This document shows, in pieces, positions 1-8,411 of a DNA stretch of 64,000 nucleotides (positions within the stretch are counted from its first letter, which is position 1; each line of letters begins with the position of its first letter). The stretch is from Flavobacterium johnsoniae. GTDB taxonomy: Bacteria > Bacteroidota > Bacteroidia > Flavobacteriales > Flavobacteriaceae. The position numbers and the translations under genes were made by a program. The notes under the pieces are model-generated. The model was not told the DNA's origin and did not search any database. It saw only the letters and a program-made list of their open reading frames with translations. The stretch lies in NCBI RefSeq assembly GCF_001879205.1, contig NZ_MLFK01000005.1:186001-250000 (forward strand), in the 5' to 3' direction.

Positions 1-1
1 G

Positions 2-85
2 TTTCAAGTTCTAAATATACTTTTTGGACTTTTGGCCATCTACATTTTATATCGATTATTTAAGCACTTTAGAAAGAAAAACTAA
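2..85 (+). CDS. C-terminal fragment of a small membrane-anchored protein (cut by window edge)
   Basis: An open frame enters from the left edge and ends at TAA (83-85). The 27 visible residues are a hydrophobic stretch (LNILFGLLAIYILYRLF) followed by a basic tail (KHFRKKN), the pattern of a C-terminal membrane helix with a positive cytoplasmic end. It converges with dprA. The rest of the gene lies outside the window, so its family cannot be named, and such a short frame could also be chance. Confidence 0.45.
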   Translation, partial: FQVLNILFGLLAIYILYRLFKHFRKKN

Positions 86-109
86 AGTTTAAAATAAGCT
101 TTTATTCTC

Positions 110-1210
110 TTAAACAGCTTCAAACATTTTGCCGGGCAAAGGCCTTATAATGCCTTTCAGCTCCATATTTACCAACGTGCCGGAAATTCTAAAAATGGGT
201 AAATTACATTCTAAAGCAATAATATCAAGTAATTCTTTACCATTCTTTAAAAGAAAATCATAAATTTTCTGTTCATAAGGATCAAGATCAATAAACAGTT
301 GTTTTTGAATGGCTTGAGGTTTCTTTTCAATATCCCAATTCAACACATAAATCAAATCTGCTGCACAGGTAAGCACATTTGCTTTTTGGGTTTTAATCAG
401 ATCATTACAACCCTGACTATACCTATCTGTTACCCTTCCAGGAACAGCAAAAACATCACGATTATAATCGTTAGCTAAATTGGCCGTGATGAGTGATCCG
501 CCTTTATCAGCCGATTCAATTACAATTGTAGCTTCACTGATTCCGGCAACAATTCGGTTACGGCGAACAAAGTTTTCTTTGTCAGGACTTGCAGAACTCC
601 AAAATTCTGTAATAAAACCGCCGTTTTCTTCCATTTTCGCCATATATTTTTTGTGCACTCGCGGATAAATCTGGTTTAATCCGTGTGCCAAAACTCCAAT
701 AGTCTGTAAATTGTATTCCATTGCAAACTGATGCGCCACTATATCAACTCCGTATGCAAAACCGCTTACAATTACTGGATCAAGAAGAGCCAGATCCTCA
801 ATCAGTTTCCTGCAGAATTCTGTTCCGTACGAAGTAATCTGCCTCGTGCCTACAATACTAATTATTTTTCGGTTTTTCAAATCGATATTTCCACCCGAAA
901 AAAGTAAAACCGGCGAATCTATACAATGTTTTAAGCGATCCGGGTAATTTTCATCCTGAAAAAAAGAAACATCTATATTGTTTTTTCTAATAAAAGCGAG
1001 CTCTTGATCTGCCTTCTCAAAAATTATTTTATCTTTTAAATTCTTTAATAAAACTGAACCAACTCCATCTATTCCAGCTAATTGATTCAATTTTGAATTC
1101 AAAACATTTTCTGCATTTCCACAGTAATTCAATAACTTTTTGGCCATAATATCTCCTACTCCATCCACTTTCATTAAGGCTAATAAATAAAATAATTCCT
1201 GATCTGACAT
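110..1210 (-). CDS. dprA: DNA-processing protein DprA
   Basis: DprA binds incoming single-stranded DNA in the cytoplasm and loads RecA during natural transformation. The 366-residue protein has the expected three parts: an N-terminal helix-hairpin-helix region (about 12-55, GVGDIMAKKLL and GIDGVGSVLL), a Rossmann-like DprA/Smf core (about 115-285, with IVGTRQ, VSGFAYGVD, FVRRNRIVAG, KGGSLITA), and a C-terminal winged-helix domain (about 305-365). Length is normal for the family. The ATG lies only four bases after a TATTTTTG -7 box on the minus strand (1215-1222), so the mRNA may be leaderless. It is divergent from the HU/SPOR gene. The identification is firm; an active competence system is not shown by this gene alone. 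Confidence 0.96.
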   Translation of the reverse strand: MSDQELFYLLALMKVDGVGDIMAKKLLNYCGNAENVLNSKLNQLAGIDGVGSVLLKNLKDKIIFEKADQELAFIRKNNIDVSFFQDENYPDRLKHCIDSPVLLFSGGNIDLKNRKIISIVGTRQITSYGTEFCRKLIEDLALLDPVIVSGFAYGVDIVAHQFAMEYNLQTIGVLAHGLNQIYPRVHKKYMAKMEENGGFITEFWSSASPDKENFVRRNRIVAGISEATIVIESADKGGSLITANLANDYNRDVFAVPGRVTDRYSQGCNDLIKTQKANVLTCAADLIYVLNWDIEKKPQAIQKQLFIDLDPYEQKIYDFLLKNGKELLDIIALECNLPIFRISGTLVNMELKGIIRPLPGKMFEAV

Positions 1211-1214
1211 TTTG

Positions 1215-1222
1215 CAAAAATA
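1215..1222 (-). promoter_or_regulatory. Putative -7 box for dprA
   Basis: TATTTTTG on the minus strand fits the Bacteroidota -7 consensus TAnnTTTG. Only four bases separate it from the dprA ATG. The -33 position shows TTC 18 bases upstream rather than a perfect TTG. Confidence 0.5.
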
Positions 1223-1414
1223 TTATGTAAAATAGAATTAGAAACTCTATTAAATTATTAGTGCAAATATGGTTAAAATAAAGTAATTTCTTAATAAATA
1301 TTACATTTTAAACTTGTCTTGTTTTATAAAAACTAATAAGGCAATTATTAAAATACTGAGAATTAATTGTCTATAAAAAAATGAGAATTGTTAATAAAAA
1401 TTGTGAATAAAATT

Positions 1415-1443
1415 TTGATAACTATATTCATTACATAACTTTG
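1415..1443 (+). promoter_or_regulatory. Bacteroidota-type promoter for the HU/SPOR gene
   Basis: TTG (1415-1417), an 18-base spacer and TAACTTTG (1436-1443) match the Bacteroidota sigma-A promoter closely. The ATG of the next gene follows after five bases, so transcription would start at or next to the start codon. Confidence 0.7.
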
Positions 1444-1448
1444 TTACT

Positions 1449-2411
1449 ATGAAAATCGAAGTATATATCTCGCAGTTATTGTATCGTTATCAGTGTGTAA
1501 CGGTTCCTGGGTTTGGAGCATTTTTAACCGAAATTCAGTCAGCACAGCTGAATGAAAGCACTAATTCGTTTTTTCCACCCAAAAAAATGATTTCTTTTAA
1601 CAGTCGTTTGAAAAACAATGACGGACTGCTGGCAAATCATGTTGCCCAGGCAGAAAATACATCATATGGTTTTGCTGTAAGCGCTATCGCATTTGAAGTG
1701 CAAAGCTGGAGACAAACACTGGAAGAAAATGGTGTTATCAGTCTAAAAAATATTGGCGATCTGCGTTTAAATTCTGAAAATAATATCGTTTTTACACCAA
1801 ACGAACAGATTAACTATTTGTCCACTTCTTTTGGATTGGCGCCTTTTGTTTCTCCGTTGGTGAAAAAAGAAATTTTTGATAAAAAAATCGAGCAGATTTC
1901 AGAAAGAGAGCCTGTTGCATTATATGAAAATGACGAACCAAAATCATCTGGTTCTTTCTTAAGATACGCCGCTATTTTTGTTCTTGGTCTTGGAATTACG
2001 GGAAGTATTGGATATCCATTATATCAAAATCAAATCGCAGCACAAACACTTGTTGTTGAAGGAAATGTTCAGAAAAAAGTTCAGAACAAAATTCAGGAGG
2101 CAACATTTGTTATTCAAAATCCAATGCCTGCTGTAACACTGGCTGTTGATTCTGCAAAAGTAGAAACTGCCGAAAAATTAATGCCTTATCATATTATGGC
2201 TGGAGCTTTTAGAAGCGAAGCAAATGCCAGAAAAGCATATAACCAATTAATTAAAGATGGTTATAATGCCAGAATGCTGGGCGAAAATAAACACGGCTTA
2301 TTCCCTGTTTTGTATGGAAGCTATGCAACTATGTCAGAAGCTGAAAAAGCGCAAAAAGAAATTCAGAAAGGTGAAAATCCAGATGCCTGGATTCTTGTCG
2401 AAAATTTATAA
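1449..2411 (+). CDS. HU-CCDC81 / SPOR domain membrane protein
   Basis: The 320-residue protein starts with a prokaryotic CCDC81-like HU region (about 1-125, MKIEVYISQLLYRYQCVTVPGFGAF...), which in Bacteroidota is often joined to a membrane anchor and a SPOR domain. One transmembrane helix lies at about 170-190. The C-terminal 75 residues (YHIMAGAFRSEANARKAY ... LFPVLYGSYATMSEAEKAQ) form a SPOR domain, which binds denuded peptidoglycan at division sites. The likely role is a link between a cytoplasmic HU-like module and septal peptidoglycan; that is inference from the architecture. It is divergent from dprA and ends before a strong terminator. The start is set by the conserved MKIEVYI opening directly after the promoter. 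Confidence 0.88.
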   Translation: MKIEVYISQLLYRYQCVTVPGFGAFLTEIQSAQLNESTNSFFPPKKMISFNSRLKNNDGLLANHVAQAENTSYGFAVSAIAFEVQSWRQTLEENGVISLKNIGDLRLNSENNIVFTPNEQINYLSTSFGLAPFVSPLVKKEIFDKKIEQISEREPVALYENDEPKSSGSFLRYAAIFVLGLGITGSIGYPLYQNQIAAQTLVVEGNVQKKVQNKIQEATFVIQNPMPAVTLAVDSAKVETAEKLMPYHIMAGAFRSEANARKAYNQLIKDGYNARMLGENKHGLFPVLYGSYATMSEAEKAQKEIQKGENPDAWILVENL

Positions 2412-2418
2412 AAACTGA

Positions 2419-2450
2419 AAATCCTATTCCTAACGAATAGGATTTTTTTT
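2419..2450 (+). terminator. Rho-independent terminator after the HU/SPOR gene
   Basis: AAATCCTATTC and GAATAGGATT arms around a five-base loop, followed by a run of T. Confidence 0.85.
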
Positions 2451-2535
2451 GTCTTATTCTGTTATTTTTAAAAATTCTTCGGGTAACTTTTATTTTCTTC
2501 ATCTTATAATTTCGTCATTAAAATAAATTATAAAA

Positions 2536-2985
2536 ATGATGAATAAAATTTTAAAAACATTTGCTGTTCTGTTATGCATAATGAACTCGCAATTCTTTTT
2601 TGCACAACAAATTATAACAGATCAAAAAGCACAGGAATTAGAATTAAAAAAAGCCGAAAAAGAAGCCCAAAAGGTTTCGGATCAGAATCATAAAAAGCTT
2701 GATGATAAAATTTCAGAATTAAAAAAACAGCAGAAAGAAGAGAATACAAAAAAGAAAAATCTCATCAAGTCTGAAAATAATCTGAAGTCTACAAAAGAGA
2801 AAATAAGCAAGCTGGAGCTTGAAAACCAAAAAATCGAAAGCAAAATTAAGTCATCTTCTCTTTCTGATGAAAAAATACAAAAGCAGAGGATTAAAACTAA
2901 AGAAAACGAACTCCAGATTCAAAAATTAAAATTAAAGCAAATAACGCAGCAAAAAGAACTTGAAAACGCTATGTCTGCCTATTAA
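2536..2985 (+). CDS. Secreted coiled-coil protein of unknown function
   Basis: A 149-residue protein with a signal peptide (hydrophobic core in residues 8-20, likely cleavage near FFFAQ, about residue 24). The rest is almost entirely charged, Lys/Glu/Gln-rich helix with heptad character (AQELELKKAEKEAQKV ... ENELQIQKLKLKQIT), predicting a long periplasmic or secreted coiled coil. There is no catalytic motif. It stands alone between two terminators, in front of a convergent gene. Function unknown; the low-complexity helix makes homology unreliable. Confidence 0.7.
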   Translation: MMNKILKTFAVLLCIMNSQFFFAQQIITDQKAQELELKKAEKEAQKVSDQNHKKLDDKISELKKQQKEENTKKKNLIKSENNLKSTKEKISKLELENQKIESKIKSSSLSDEKIQKQRIKTKENELQIQKLKLKQITQQKELENAMSAY

Positions 2986-2990
2986 TAGCA

Positions 2991-3018
2991 AAGCCAATTC
3001 GTATTGAATTGGCTTTTT
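2991..3018. terminator. Bidirectional terminator between convergent genes
   Basis: AAGCCAATTC and GAATTGGCTT arms with a five-base loop and a T run on the plus side. It serves the coiled-coil gene (+) and possibly the next gene (-), whose stop codon lies three bases beyond. Confidence 0.8.
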
Positions 3019-3020
3019 GT

Positions 3021-3779
3021 TTATCGTGGAACAATTTTCGCATTTTGAGAAAGAATCTCTTTCTCGTTCTGGTATATTGTTAAAGTGGCAGGCGGAGAAT
3101 TTGATGGACCCAAAACCATGATGTAACATTCGTAAAGATAAGCGCCTTTTTTAAAATCAAATTTACTGTTTCCTCCGCTTCCCTCCGCACTCCATTTTCC
3201 GTTAGAAATAATCAAATCCGGTTTTTCACTCATTGGCTTTTTAATAGCCCAGGAAGCATAGCGGTAATTCTCATTTCCTAAATCGTCAATTCGAATTCGA
3301 AACTTAGATGTTTCCAAAACATACAACGGTTTTTTAAAACTGGCTATACTGGAATGCAGGTTTTTCTTTTGACCCGAGATTAGTCTGTCTTTCAATTCCC
3401 TTTCATATCCAGACTGATAGTTTATCGTTTTCAATTTTCCGTCAGTATCAAACCAAATCGTTCCGTTATTCAGCATAATACCGCGCCAGCCAACTTCTGA
3501 CCAGTCTTTAGCGGGTTTTGACGATATTATTTCTTTCTTCAAAGCAGCATCAAAAATTTCAGAATATCGCTTTATAAATTCCGCTTTGTTCTTGATTGAA
3601 GGAATAGGATTTTCTCTGTTCAACGGATAAGAAATGATCTTTGCAATTTCTTCTTTCTTATCGTCTTTTACGTTATCGATAAAGGTTTGAATGAATTTTT
3701 GGTGTTCTTTTTTTAGTTCCTGCCCTGAGACATTTGTGACTGAAAAAATAACTAATGTAATGTATATGAGCTTTTTCAT
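3021..3779 (-). CDS. Secreted protein of unknown function
   Basis: The 252-residue protein begins MKKLIYITLVIFSVTNVSGQ, a clear signal peptide, so the ATG at 3779 is preferred over an upstream in-frame ATG at 3845 that would bury it. The mature part has an N-terminal helical region (HQKFIQTFIDNVKDDKKEEIAKIISYPL, resembling small secreted proteins that begin with a NTF2-like or DUF-type helix) and a C-terminal beta-rich part ending in NAKIVPR. I do not recognise the family. It faces the terminator shared with the coiled-coil gene and follows the helicase gene in the same direction after about 95 bases. Confidence 0.72.
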   Translation of the reverse strand: MKKLIYITLVIFSVTNVSGQELKKEHQKFIQTFIDNVKDDKKEEIAKIISYPLNRENPIPSIKNKAEFIKRYSEIFDAALKKEIISSKPAKDWSEVGWRGIMLNNGTIWFDTDGKLKTINYQSGYERELKDRLISGQKKNLHSSIASFKKPLYVLETSKFRIRIDDLGNENYRYASWAIKKPMSEKPDLIISNGKWSAEGSGGNSKFDFKKGAYLYECYIMVLGPSNSPPATLTIYQNEKEILSQNAKIVPR

Positions 3780-3874
3780 AATTTCTATTTTACATAATGT
3801 TTTATTATAATAATCCGAAAATTCCACCTGAGCTTTCGTCATCAAATTCTAAACCTAAGTTACAAAATCTAAAA

Positions 3875-6154
3875 TCAATTAATACTTGCTTTGAACATTT
3901 TAAGTTCGTCCCATGTAAATTCATCACCGTATTTTTCCTTAAGAGGATTTAGAGATTCTTCCTGATAAAACTGGAAAGCATCCCGAAGCGCAAGTATTTT
4001 GTCGTATGGAAGGACATCTGAAATATCAACTTTCTTAGCCTGAATTAGTTTTATTAAATGCGTTTCCACAGTTTGAACGGTAAGTTTCCTGAGTCGTGCG
4101 ATATCTTCAATAGAATTTTTAGCAAGCCACAATTCGTGCGTTTCTTCTATAGTGGTCTTTTTTTCGCCTTTTTGTTCTGTTTTATCAACTTTTTTGGCCG
4201 TATAACGTGTAACAGGCTCATCAACCTGAAACATGTCTGTATTAGTCATTTTATGCTCATCTCTGATTTTGGAAATCTTATCCGTTTTGTAATTTTTAAT
4301 AGCCGGAGAAGTTAATTTTTCCTTTGAAATTGTTTCACGGGAAACGACAATCTCAATCAGCAGTTTGGCTTTCATTAAACGCAAAACTGCTTTCGTTTGA
4401 AGATCATCCAGAAAAGCCAGTTCTTCGTAGAATTCCTTTACTTTTTTAAATTTCTGAATTTCAGCCATTTTATTCAAAAGATCCGTAACCAGTTTGTCCA
4501 TTGGTTTAAAGAAATAATCATAGGCAGCCACTACCCTTTCCTGAACAAAATACATGTCAACGGTTTCTTTGTTAAAAATTTTATTCAGCTGCTGAACGAA
4601 TTTCTGTGCCGGATCTGCAAGACCATCAATAATTTCTAATCGTTTATGTGCCCATACCGCATGCTTTGATTTTTCAGAACTGGCTGCATTTTCATTGTAA
4701 CTAAATCGATGATTGCGCCATTCTTGTACCAAATCAGTCCAGTTAAAGCTATTAATCAAATAGTTATGAATAAAAATCTTGGTTTCGAAATGAAGCGAAT
4801 TTTTTAAGACTTCTTCGGTTGCTTTGTTCAAAGCGTAGTCCATTACATCCTGATCGTTCGAAAGACCATTCATTTGTATCTGAGAAAGCAAAATAAGGCC
4901 TTTTAAGGAAGTTAAACGCGATAATGCTACATAGGCCTGCCCGGGCAGAAAAACCTGCGATACATCAAGCGCTGCTTTCTCAAAAGTTAATCCCTGACTT
5001 TTATGAACCGTAATGGCCCAGGCCAGTTTTAGCGGATAATGCGCAAAAGTGCCCAGAACCTCTTCTTCAATCTCTTTTGTCAGTTCGTTTACTTTGTAAC
5101 GAATGTTTTTCCATTCGTATTTTTCAACTTCGATCGTTTTGTTTTCTTCAGGAAAATGAACAAAAATTTCCTCGGGAGAAAGGGATTTTATCACGCCCAT
5201 TTTTCCGTTGAAATATCTCTTTTCAAAAGACAAATCGTTCTTTACAAACATAACCTGAGCGCCCACTTTGAGCTTTAGATTTTCTTCAACCGGAAAAATT
5301 TTCTCCGGAAAATCTCCCACAACAAAAGGCTGAAAAGAATGCTCATTACCAGGAAGATCACCTATTGCCTGTTCGTTTATAGCATCTGCTTTTGCATTAT
5401 GAGTGGTCAATGTAATAAAACCCGGGTTGTTTTTTAAGTCAAAATCGGGTTGTACATATTGGTTTAAAACCTCAATATCTTCTTTAGTGATTTGGTTGTT
5501 TCGAAGATTGTTCAAAACAGAAATAAAAACGTCATCGCTTTGGCGATAAATCTTAGATAATTCGATATATAAAGGCGGATTGTGCTGCATTACATGCGAA
5601 TGGAAAAAGAATTTTCCTTTGTAATAATTTCGCAATGTCCGCCATTCTTCATCCCGAATAACAGGAGGTAATTGCAGTAAATCGCCGATAAAAAGCACCT
5701 GAACACCTCCAAAGGCTTTTGTGTTTCTGCGTACTGTCTGCATCATAAAATCTATAGCATCCAGCAGATCAGCTCGAAGCATACTGACCTCGTCTATAAT
5801 CAGCAATTCCATATTGCGGATTACATTACGCTTCACATTATTCATTTTAAAATGCCTTCGAAGTGATTCTTTATTTTCGAATTTTACTGTTTCTGTAAAC
5901 TGCGAACTCTCTTCATAAGTGGGCAAAAAAGCCGAAAAGGGCAGCTGAAACATCGAATGAATCGTTACACCACCTGCATTTAGTGCCGCAATTCCGGTTG
6001 GAGCTACAACAACAGTATTTTTATGCGTAGTTTCAATGATTTTACGCAATAAAGTTGTTTTTCCTGTACCGGCTTTACCTGTCAGGAAGATTGATTTTTG
6101 CGTTTGATTTATGAATTGTAATGTATAAGCTGCAGCTTCTGTAACGTTTTGCAT
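3875..6154 (-). CDS. Pif1/RecD-like superfamily 1 helicase with C-terminal helix-turn-helix
   Basis: A 759-residue ATP-dependent DNA helicase of the Pif1/RecD2 group found in Bacteroidota. Visible motifs are Walker A GKAGTGKT (26-33), Walker B LLIIDEVSM (117-125), motif III GDLLQLPPV (157-165), the UvrD_C_2 segment VHKSQGLTF (383-391) and motif VI YVALSRLTS (408-416). The C-terminal third is helical and holds a helix-turn-helix-like segment (about 675-715, ELWLAKNSIEDIARLRKLTVQTVETHL), as in the HTH_40 fusions of this family. Likely cytoplasmic, acting in replication or repair. A terminator separates it from the upstream OmpH-like gene. Confidence 0.9.
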   Translation of the reverse strand: MQNVTEAAAYTLQFINQTQKSIFLTGKAGTGKTTLLRKIIETTHKNTVVVAPTGIAALNAGGVTIHSMFQLPFSAFLPTYEESSQFTETVKFENKESLRRHFKMNNVKRNVIRNMELLIIDEVSMLRADLLDAIDFMMQTVRRNTKAFGGVQVLFIGDLLQLPPVIRDEEWRTLRNYYKGKFFFHSHVMQHNPPLYIELSKIYRQSDDVFISVLNNLRNNQITKEDIEVLNQYVQPDFDLKNNPGFITLTTHNAKADAINEQAIGDLPGNEHSFQPFVVGDFPEKIFPVEENLKLKVGAQVMFVKNDLSFEKRYFNGKMGVIKSLSPEEIFVHFPEENKTIEVEKYEWKNIRYKVNELTKEIEEEVLGTFAHYPLKLAWAITVHKSQGLTFEKAALDVSQVFLPGQAYVALSRLTSLKGLILLSQIQMNGLSNDQDVMDYALNKATEEVLKNSLHFETKIFIHNYLINSFNWTDLVQEWRNHRFSYNENAASSEKSKHAVWAHKRLEIIDGLADPAQKFVQQLNKIFNKETVDMYFVQERVVAAYDYFFKPMDKLVTDLLNKMAEIQKFKKVKEFYEELAFLDDLQTKAVLRLMKAKLLIEIVVSRETISKEKLTSPAIKNYKTDKISKIRDEHKMTNTDMFQVDEPVTRYTAKKVDKTEQKGEKKTTIEETHELWLAKNSIEDIARLRKLTVQTVETHLIKLIQAKKVDISDVLPYDKILALRDAFQFYQEESLNPLKEKYGDEFTWDELKMFKASIN

Positions 6155-6199
6155 TCGGCAGGTATTAAAGGCCCAAATATCGGACTTTTATAAAAGAAA

Positions 6200-6231
6200 A
6201 AAACCTAAATCTGTAAGAGATTTAGGTTTTT
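6200..6231 (-). terminator. Rho-independent terminator after the OmpH-like gene
   Basis: AAAACCTAAATCT and AGATTTAGGTTTT arms around a five-base loop. A-rich flank on the plus strand gives a U-run on the minus transcript. Confidence 0.8.
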
Positions 6232-6259
6232 CATTTAGTTTAGTTAGTTTGGCAGTTTA

Positions 6260-6835
6260 TTATTTTTTAGCCTCTTCTTTTGCGGCTGGTTTATCTTCTG
6301 CTTTTGGAGTTGCTTTGTATTTATCATTCAAAGCTTTAACTATTTCTTTTGTAATATCATACTTATCTTCAGCATACAATACTGTTGCAGCATCACCAGT
6401 TCCGTAGATATAAGAATAACCATTTTTCTTCCCGTAATCTTTAATGAATTTTTTAACTCCGCTTACAAGAGAATCCATTTCAACACCGCTTTCTTGCTGT
6501 AATTGTTGTGATAATGCTTGTTGAGCATAACCTAATTGCTGCTCTCTTTTTTGTAATTCAGCTCCTCTTTGTTGCGCCCAAGCTTGACCATTTGCTTGTG
6601 CCTGACTTTGAAAATTAGCAGCGTCTTGTTTAAAACGAGTAATTTCAGCTTGCAGTTGTCTTCCTTTTTCTTCCGCTTGAGCTTTGTATTTAGCTTCAAG
6701 GTCTTTTGCTTCAGTGTACTCTTTCATTAAAACTGAAGTATCTACGTAAGCTGTTTTTACTTCCTTAACTTCTGTTGCTTTATTACACGAAACAACCAAA
6801 ATTGAAAGTGCGATAATTACTAATGCTTTTTTCAT
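6260..6835 (-). CDS. OmpH/Skp-like periplasmic lipoprotein
   Basis: A 191-residue protein of the OmpH (Skp) family, trimeric periplasmic chaperones that hold unfolded outer-membrane proteins. The N-terminus has a lipobox (LSILVVSC, Cys17), so here the chaperone is probably lipidated. Next come the short beta-strand AYVDTSVLM and a long Gln/Glu/Lys/Ala-rich helix (about 40-120) forming the tentacles, then a return to the body domain (SYIYGTGDAATVLYAEDKYDITKEIV). The tail is Lys/Ala/Glu-rich. A -7 box TATTTTTG lies on the minus strand at 6871-6878. The family call is strong; the lipid anchor is inferred from the motif. Confidence 0.9.
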   Translation of the reverse strand: MKKALVIIALSILVVSCNKATEVKEVKTAYVDTSVLMKEYTEAKDLEAKYKAQAEEKGRQLQAEITRFKQDAANFQSQAQANGQAWAQQRGAELQKREQQLGYAQQALSQQLQQESGVEMDSLVSGVKKFIKDYGKKNGYSYIYGTGDAATVLYAEDKYDITKEIVKALNDKYKATPKAEDKPAAKEEAKK

Positions 6836-6935
6836 TTTCTAAATTTCTATTTTTTTTATTGTATGAAAGACAAAAATATAAAAAAATAAATAGCATCGAC
6901 ATAAAGTTTAAAAAATGCCCTAATTTTATGATATT

Positions 6936-7180
6936 AGTTTTATTTATTGATCAAATTTTTATCATAAAATATCGCTATTAAAAACGGCTTTAATAGCTTT
7001 TATTTAAGACCTCTTCTATAAAAAGACGACACTAACCCCCGATTTACCTCAGAAAATACTTTAAATGCGCTTATTTTAGGTTTTAGCTGTTTTTTAAAGC
7101 TTAAATATACAGCAAATACATCTTTGTAATCGAAACGATAAAAATGGACTTAAAAACTCAAATTGAAATAAAAATCCAGT
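6936..7180 (-). repeat. Copy 1 of a diverged direct repeat
   Basis: Shares blocks such as ATAAAATATCGCTAT, CTTTTATTTAA-like, TTTAGCTGTTTTTTAA with the segment at 7321-7567. The equivalent stop-codon triplets are 386 bases apart. Similarity is imperfect throughout, so the duplication is old. Confidence 0.7.
7083..7180 (-). pseudogene. Remnant of a duplicated methyltransferase 3' end
   Basis: Read on the minus strand in the frame matching the methyltransferase tail, this gives S-I-T-K-M-Y-L-L-Y-I-stop-A-L-K-N-S-stop, against S-S-T-K-E-Y-S-S-H-I-Y-V-L-K-N-S-stop in the intact gene. The final LKNS-stop is identical and an internal stop replaces Tyr. It is therefore a non-functional leftover of a second gene copy; only the last 30 or so codons can be recognised. 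Confidence 0.6.
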
Positions 7181-7320
7181 CGGCATCATTTTCAAAAAAT
7201 GGCAAAAATAAATTCAATAAGATAAAATAAAATTTCCTCCATTTTTTTCGCGTATAGAAAAAATTGAAAGCACAAAAAAACAGCACAAAATTTCGAAAAA
7301 TCAGGCTGTTTTTATGGTAT

Positions 7321-7567
7321 TGTTTTTATTTATGAAGCAAGATTTTATAATAAAATATCGCTATCAAAAGTGGCTTTCACAGCCTTTATTTAAAGCCTTT
7401 TCTAAAAAAAGACAACACAAACCCTCATTTTATATCAGAAAACGCTTTAAACGGGCTTATTTTACGTTTTAGCTGTTTTTTAAGACGTAAATGTGCGACG
7501 AATACTCTTTTGTACTCGATGCTTTTAAATTGGAACGTAAACCAATGAAAAAAGCACGAATAAAATT
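7321..7567 (-). repeat. Copy 2 of the diverged direct repeat, overlapping the methyltransferase 3' end
   Basis: Partner of 6936-7180. Its right half is the intact C-terminal coding sequence of the methyltransferase, its left half the downstream flank. Confidence 0.7.
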
Positions 7568-8317
7568 CATTTTTCCAGTTTTATATTTTTCAGACAAAAG
7601 ACTCACATAAAATGAATCAAATTTCATTGGCAAAACTTTTTCAAGTTTCATATCGACTTTTTCAAAAAGCGATTGAATGGCTTTTTTTGAGAAATGCCAA
7701 AAATGAATTGGCACATCAAAAGCTGCCCAAAATTCTTTATAGTATTTTGCATCGTATGATTTAAAATTTGGAACCGCAACAATTAAAGTTCCAGTTGGTT
7801 TTAATAATCGTTTCAATTCCTGAATTTGCAGTTCTAAATTTGGAACGTGTTCTAAAACGTGCCACATCGTAATTACGTCAAAAGAATTATTTTCAAGCTG
7901 GCTGATTTCTTCTACAAACGGAATTCCTTTTTGCTTTGCAATATTTTTTGCGCGGTCGCTTGGTTCTACTCCAATTGTTTCCCAACCATCATTTTTTGCC
8001 GTCAATAAAAAATCACCGGTTCCTGCACCGATGTCTAAAATTTTTCCTTTTTGTGATTGTTCTGAATTAATTAAATTCAGCTTATTTTTTAAGGCAATAC
8101 TTTTGACAAAATGATAAGCTTTTTCAAAAACAGAACGTTTGTTATCTGTGTGCGAAATATAATCTTCACTTTCGTAATATCTTCCTAAATTTTCTAAATC
8201 TGGCTGCGGAGAAGTGATCAGCATATCCAGATTTTCATCATAATACAAATCGAAAATTTCTTTTGAAACAGAATGGTCTTTTACAGTAAGAAAATGTTTT
8301 TTATTTAAAACGTCCAT
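7469..8317 (-). CDS. Class I SAM-dependent methyltransferase
   Basis: A 282-residue methyltransferase of the Methyltransf_23/UbiE-like type. Motif I is ILDIGAGTGDF (93-103), an acidic residue ends strand 2 (IGVEPSD), and the post-motif WHVLEHV marks this subfamily. A C-terminal region (YDAKYYKEFWAAFDVPIHFWHFSKKAIQSLFEKV) resembles sugar or lipid-linked methyltransferases found near glycan genes. The substrate cannot be read from the sequence. The segment containing its last 30 codons and downstream flank has been duplicated and decayed next to it. The start ATG at 8317 gives a sensible full-length domain. Confidence 0.87.
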   Translation of the reverse strand: MDVLNKKHFLTVKDHSVSKEIFDLYYDENLDMLITSPQPDLENLGRYYESEDYISHTDNKRSVFEKAYHFVKSIALKNKLNLINSEQSQKGKILDIGAGTGDFLLTAKNDGWETIGVEPSDRAKNIAKQKGIPFVEEISQLENNSFDVITMWHVLEHVPNLELQIQELKRLLKPTGTLIVAVPNFKSYDAKYYKEFWAAFDVPIHFWHFSKKAIQSLFEKVDMKLEKVLPMKFDSFYVSLLSEKYKTGKMNFIRAFFIGLRSNLKASSTKEYSSHIYVLKNS

Positions 8318-8411
8318 TTTTTAATTATAGGTATTTTGGTTTAATTTTTATAGCAAACCCAAAAACTGAAAATTCAGTTTTTGGGTTAGTTTTTTAGTAC
8401 TTATATTTTTT

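Larger units (their letters stand above)
6836..7468. other. AT-rich intergenic region with a decayed direct duplication
   Basis: About 630 bases without an intact gene. It holds the promoter side of the OmpH-like gene and two diverged copies of a roughly 245-bp segment offset by about 386 bp (6936-7180 and 7321-7567), plus a small hairpin (AAAAACAGC ... GCTGTTTTT near 7280-7313). Confidence 0.7.

Noticed and set aside
3780..3845. Upstream ATG at 3845 for the 252-residue secreted protein
   Set aside because: It would place 22 charged residues before a textbook signal peptide.
4331..4346. TGTTTCACGGGAAACG, looks like a tenth parS site inside the helicase gene
   Set aside because: The CACGTG core is broken (CACGGG) and the site is isolated, 4.6 kb from the cluster and within a coding sequence; treated as chance.
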